Source: Gordionus sp. m RMFG-2023
Taxonomy: Eukaryota; Nematomorpha; Gordioida; Chordodea; Parachordodidae
Direction of reading: 5' to 3'
Length of the DNA stretch: 64,000 bases
Assembly: GCF_954871325.1 (NCBI RefSeq)
Contig: NC_088778.1
Span: 7,659,743 to 7,723,742, forward strand
The first letter of the stretch is position 1, and each line of letters opens with the position of its first letter. A program made the translations under genes and the position numbers. Shown here piece after piece: positions 63,370-64,000 of the stretch. The notes below the pieces were generated by a model. That model was not told the DNA's origin. It did not search any database and saw nothing but the letters and a program-made list of their open reading frames with translations.

Positions 63370-64000
63370 TTCAACATTCCACCCTTCAAAGAAATTTAGC
63401 TTATGATTTCCTTGGATAAGTTGAGTGGTAACGTTATTAACATTCATGATCACCAGGCAAATAGGCACCCATGTTCATGGTGCAGTCTTCTTTTCAAACC
63501 GTACGATGGCTTGGTAGAGTAAAGACAATCCCTAGCTAATTTCCAAACAGGATTGATTACTTGTGCATGGCATAGGATATCTAGATTCCTTTAGAGTGAG
63601 GTTTATTTTGTCGTGCTTCAGGCAGAAATCCAATTTCTGAGTCGTTGCATCAATCTTGGCGCACGGAATTCTCCTTGAAGGTATGATCTTAGGCACAGCA
63701 TCGGGCTTCAAGTGAACTTTCTCTTGTCTGACCCTTTTGGGTTTGTAGGAGTAGGTTGATTCGAGGTATACCAGTGAGTTTAATATCCGTCTTACGTATC
63801 GCGGTTATGTCTACAGTCTTAGCTGTCAGCTTCGGAAGTATACTGTCCCTGGTACCGGTGTCAACTTGCATCAACGTGGGTATGTTGTTGATGTTCACTG
63901 TCACGTTGTACGCGTCATATGTGGTGTCCTTGACCCCCAGATTGTACACTTCCAAATTCTGCAGATTATATTCTTTAAGGTATGTGTTTGAGTCGTCGTC
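63370..64000 (-). mobile_element. Ty3/mdg4-like LTR retrotransposon fossil, cut by the window edge
   Basis: The minus strand carries an aspartic-protease-like segment with the D-T-G active site in a VNINNIP-LMQVDTG context (63689-63955). It is followed by sequence resembling the linker and start of reverse transcriptase (VHLKPDAVPK-like, a hallmark of K02A2.6-type Ty3 elements). Only part of the pol region is in the window and no LTR is visible. The visible part appears broken, with at least a couple of breaks. Base composition is markedly less A+T-rich than the host flank, which suggests a fairly recent arrival. Confidence 0.6.

Overview
The window is animal nuclear DNA, very A+T-rich (by eye about three quarters A+T or more) and gene-poor. 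Two host genes can be read through all their splice junctions, both on the minus strand. They are a lathosterol oxidase (SC5D; exons between 5397 and 10998, 305 residues) and a Delta-type Notch ligand (exons between 21853 and 27499, 1051 residues). A DSL Notch ligand means a metazoan. A complete sterol C5-desaturase argues against insects, nematodes and flatworms, which are generally sterol auxotrophs. I cannot name the phylum.

Layout: 1-5396 is intergenic. 5397-10998 is SC5D, whose 4.3-kb second intron holds two small MITEs and a long-inverted-repeat element. 11234-11655 is a MITE with perfect ends and target duplication, and 13554-16071 is a decayed hAT transposon. 21853-27499 is Delta, with a MITE in intron 4 and a tandem duplication in intron 3. 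29021-29451 is another MITE with a perfect 8-bp duplication. From 30 to 63 kb the sequence is almost gene-free. It holds dispersed repeats, a possible small two-exon gene (36492-36742), tRNA-derived SINE copies near 46, 48.5 and 60 kb, a second hAT transposase relic (about 51.3-52.2 kb), and a 1.3-kb pyrimidine-strand satellite/microsatellite block (53.1-54.4 kb). An unidentified coding-like relic lies at 61.5-62.0 kb. The right edge cuts into a Ty3/mdg4-like LTR retrotransposon fossil.

The two host genes are not functionally linked: one acts in late cholesterol synthesis in the endoplasmic reticulum, the other is a cell-surface signalling ligand. Most recognisable repeats belong to, or resemble, the hAT superfamily (8-bp target duplications, CAGNG- or TAGNG-type ends). 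hAT activity therefore appears to have shaped much of this region. No clearly new biological system was found. The best leads are the MITE families, the long-inverted-repeat element, the SINE family and the small two-exon gene candidate.
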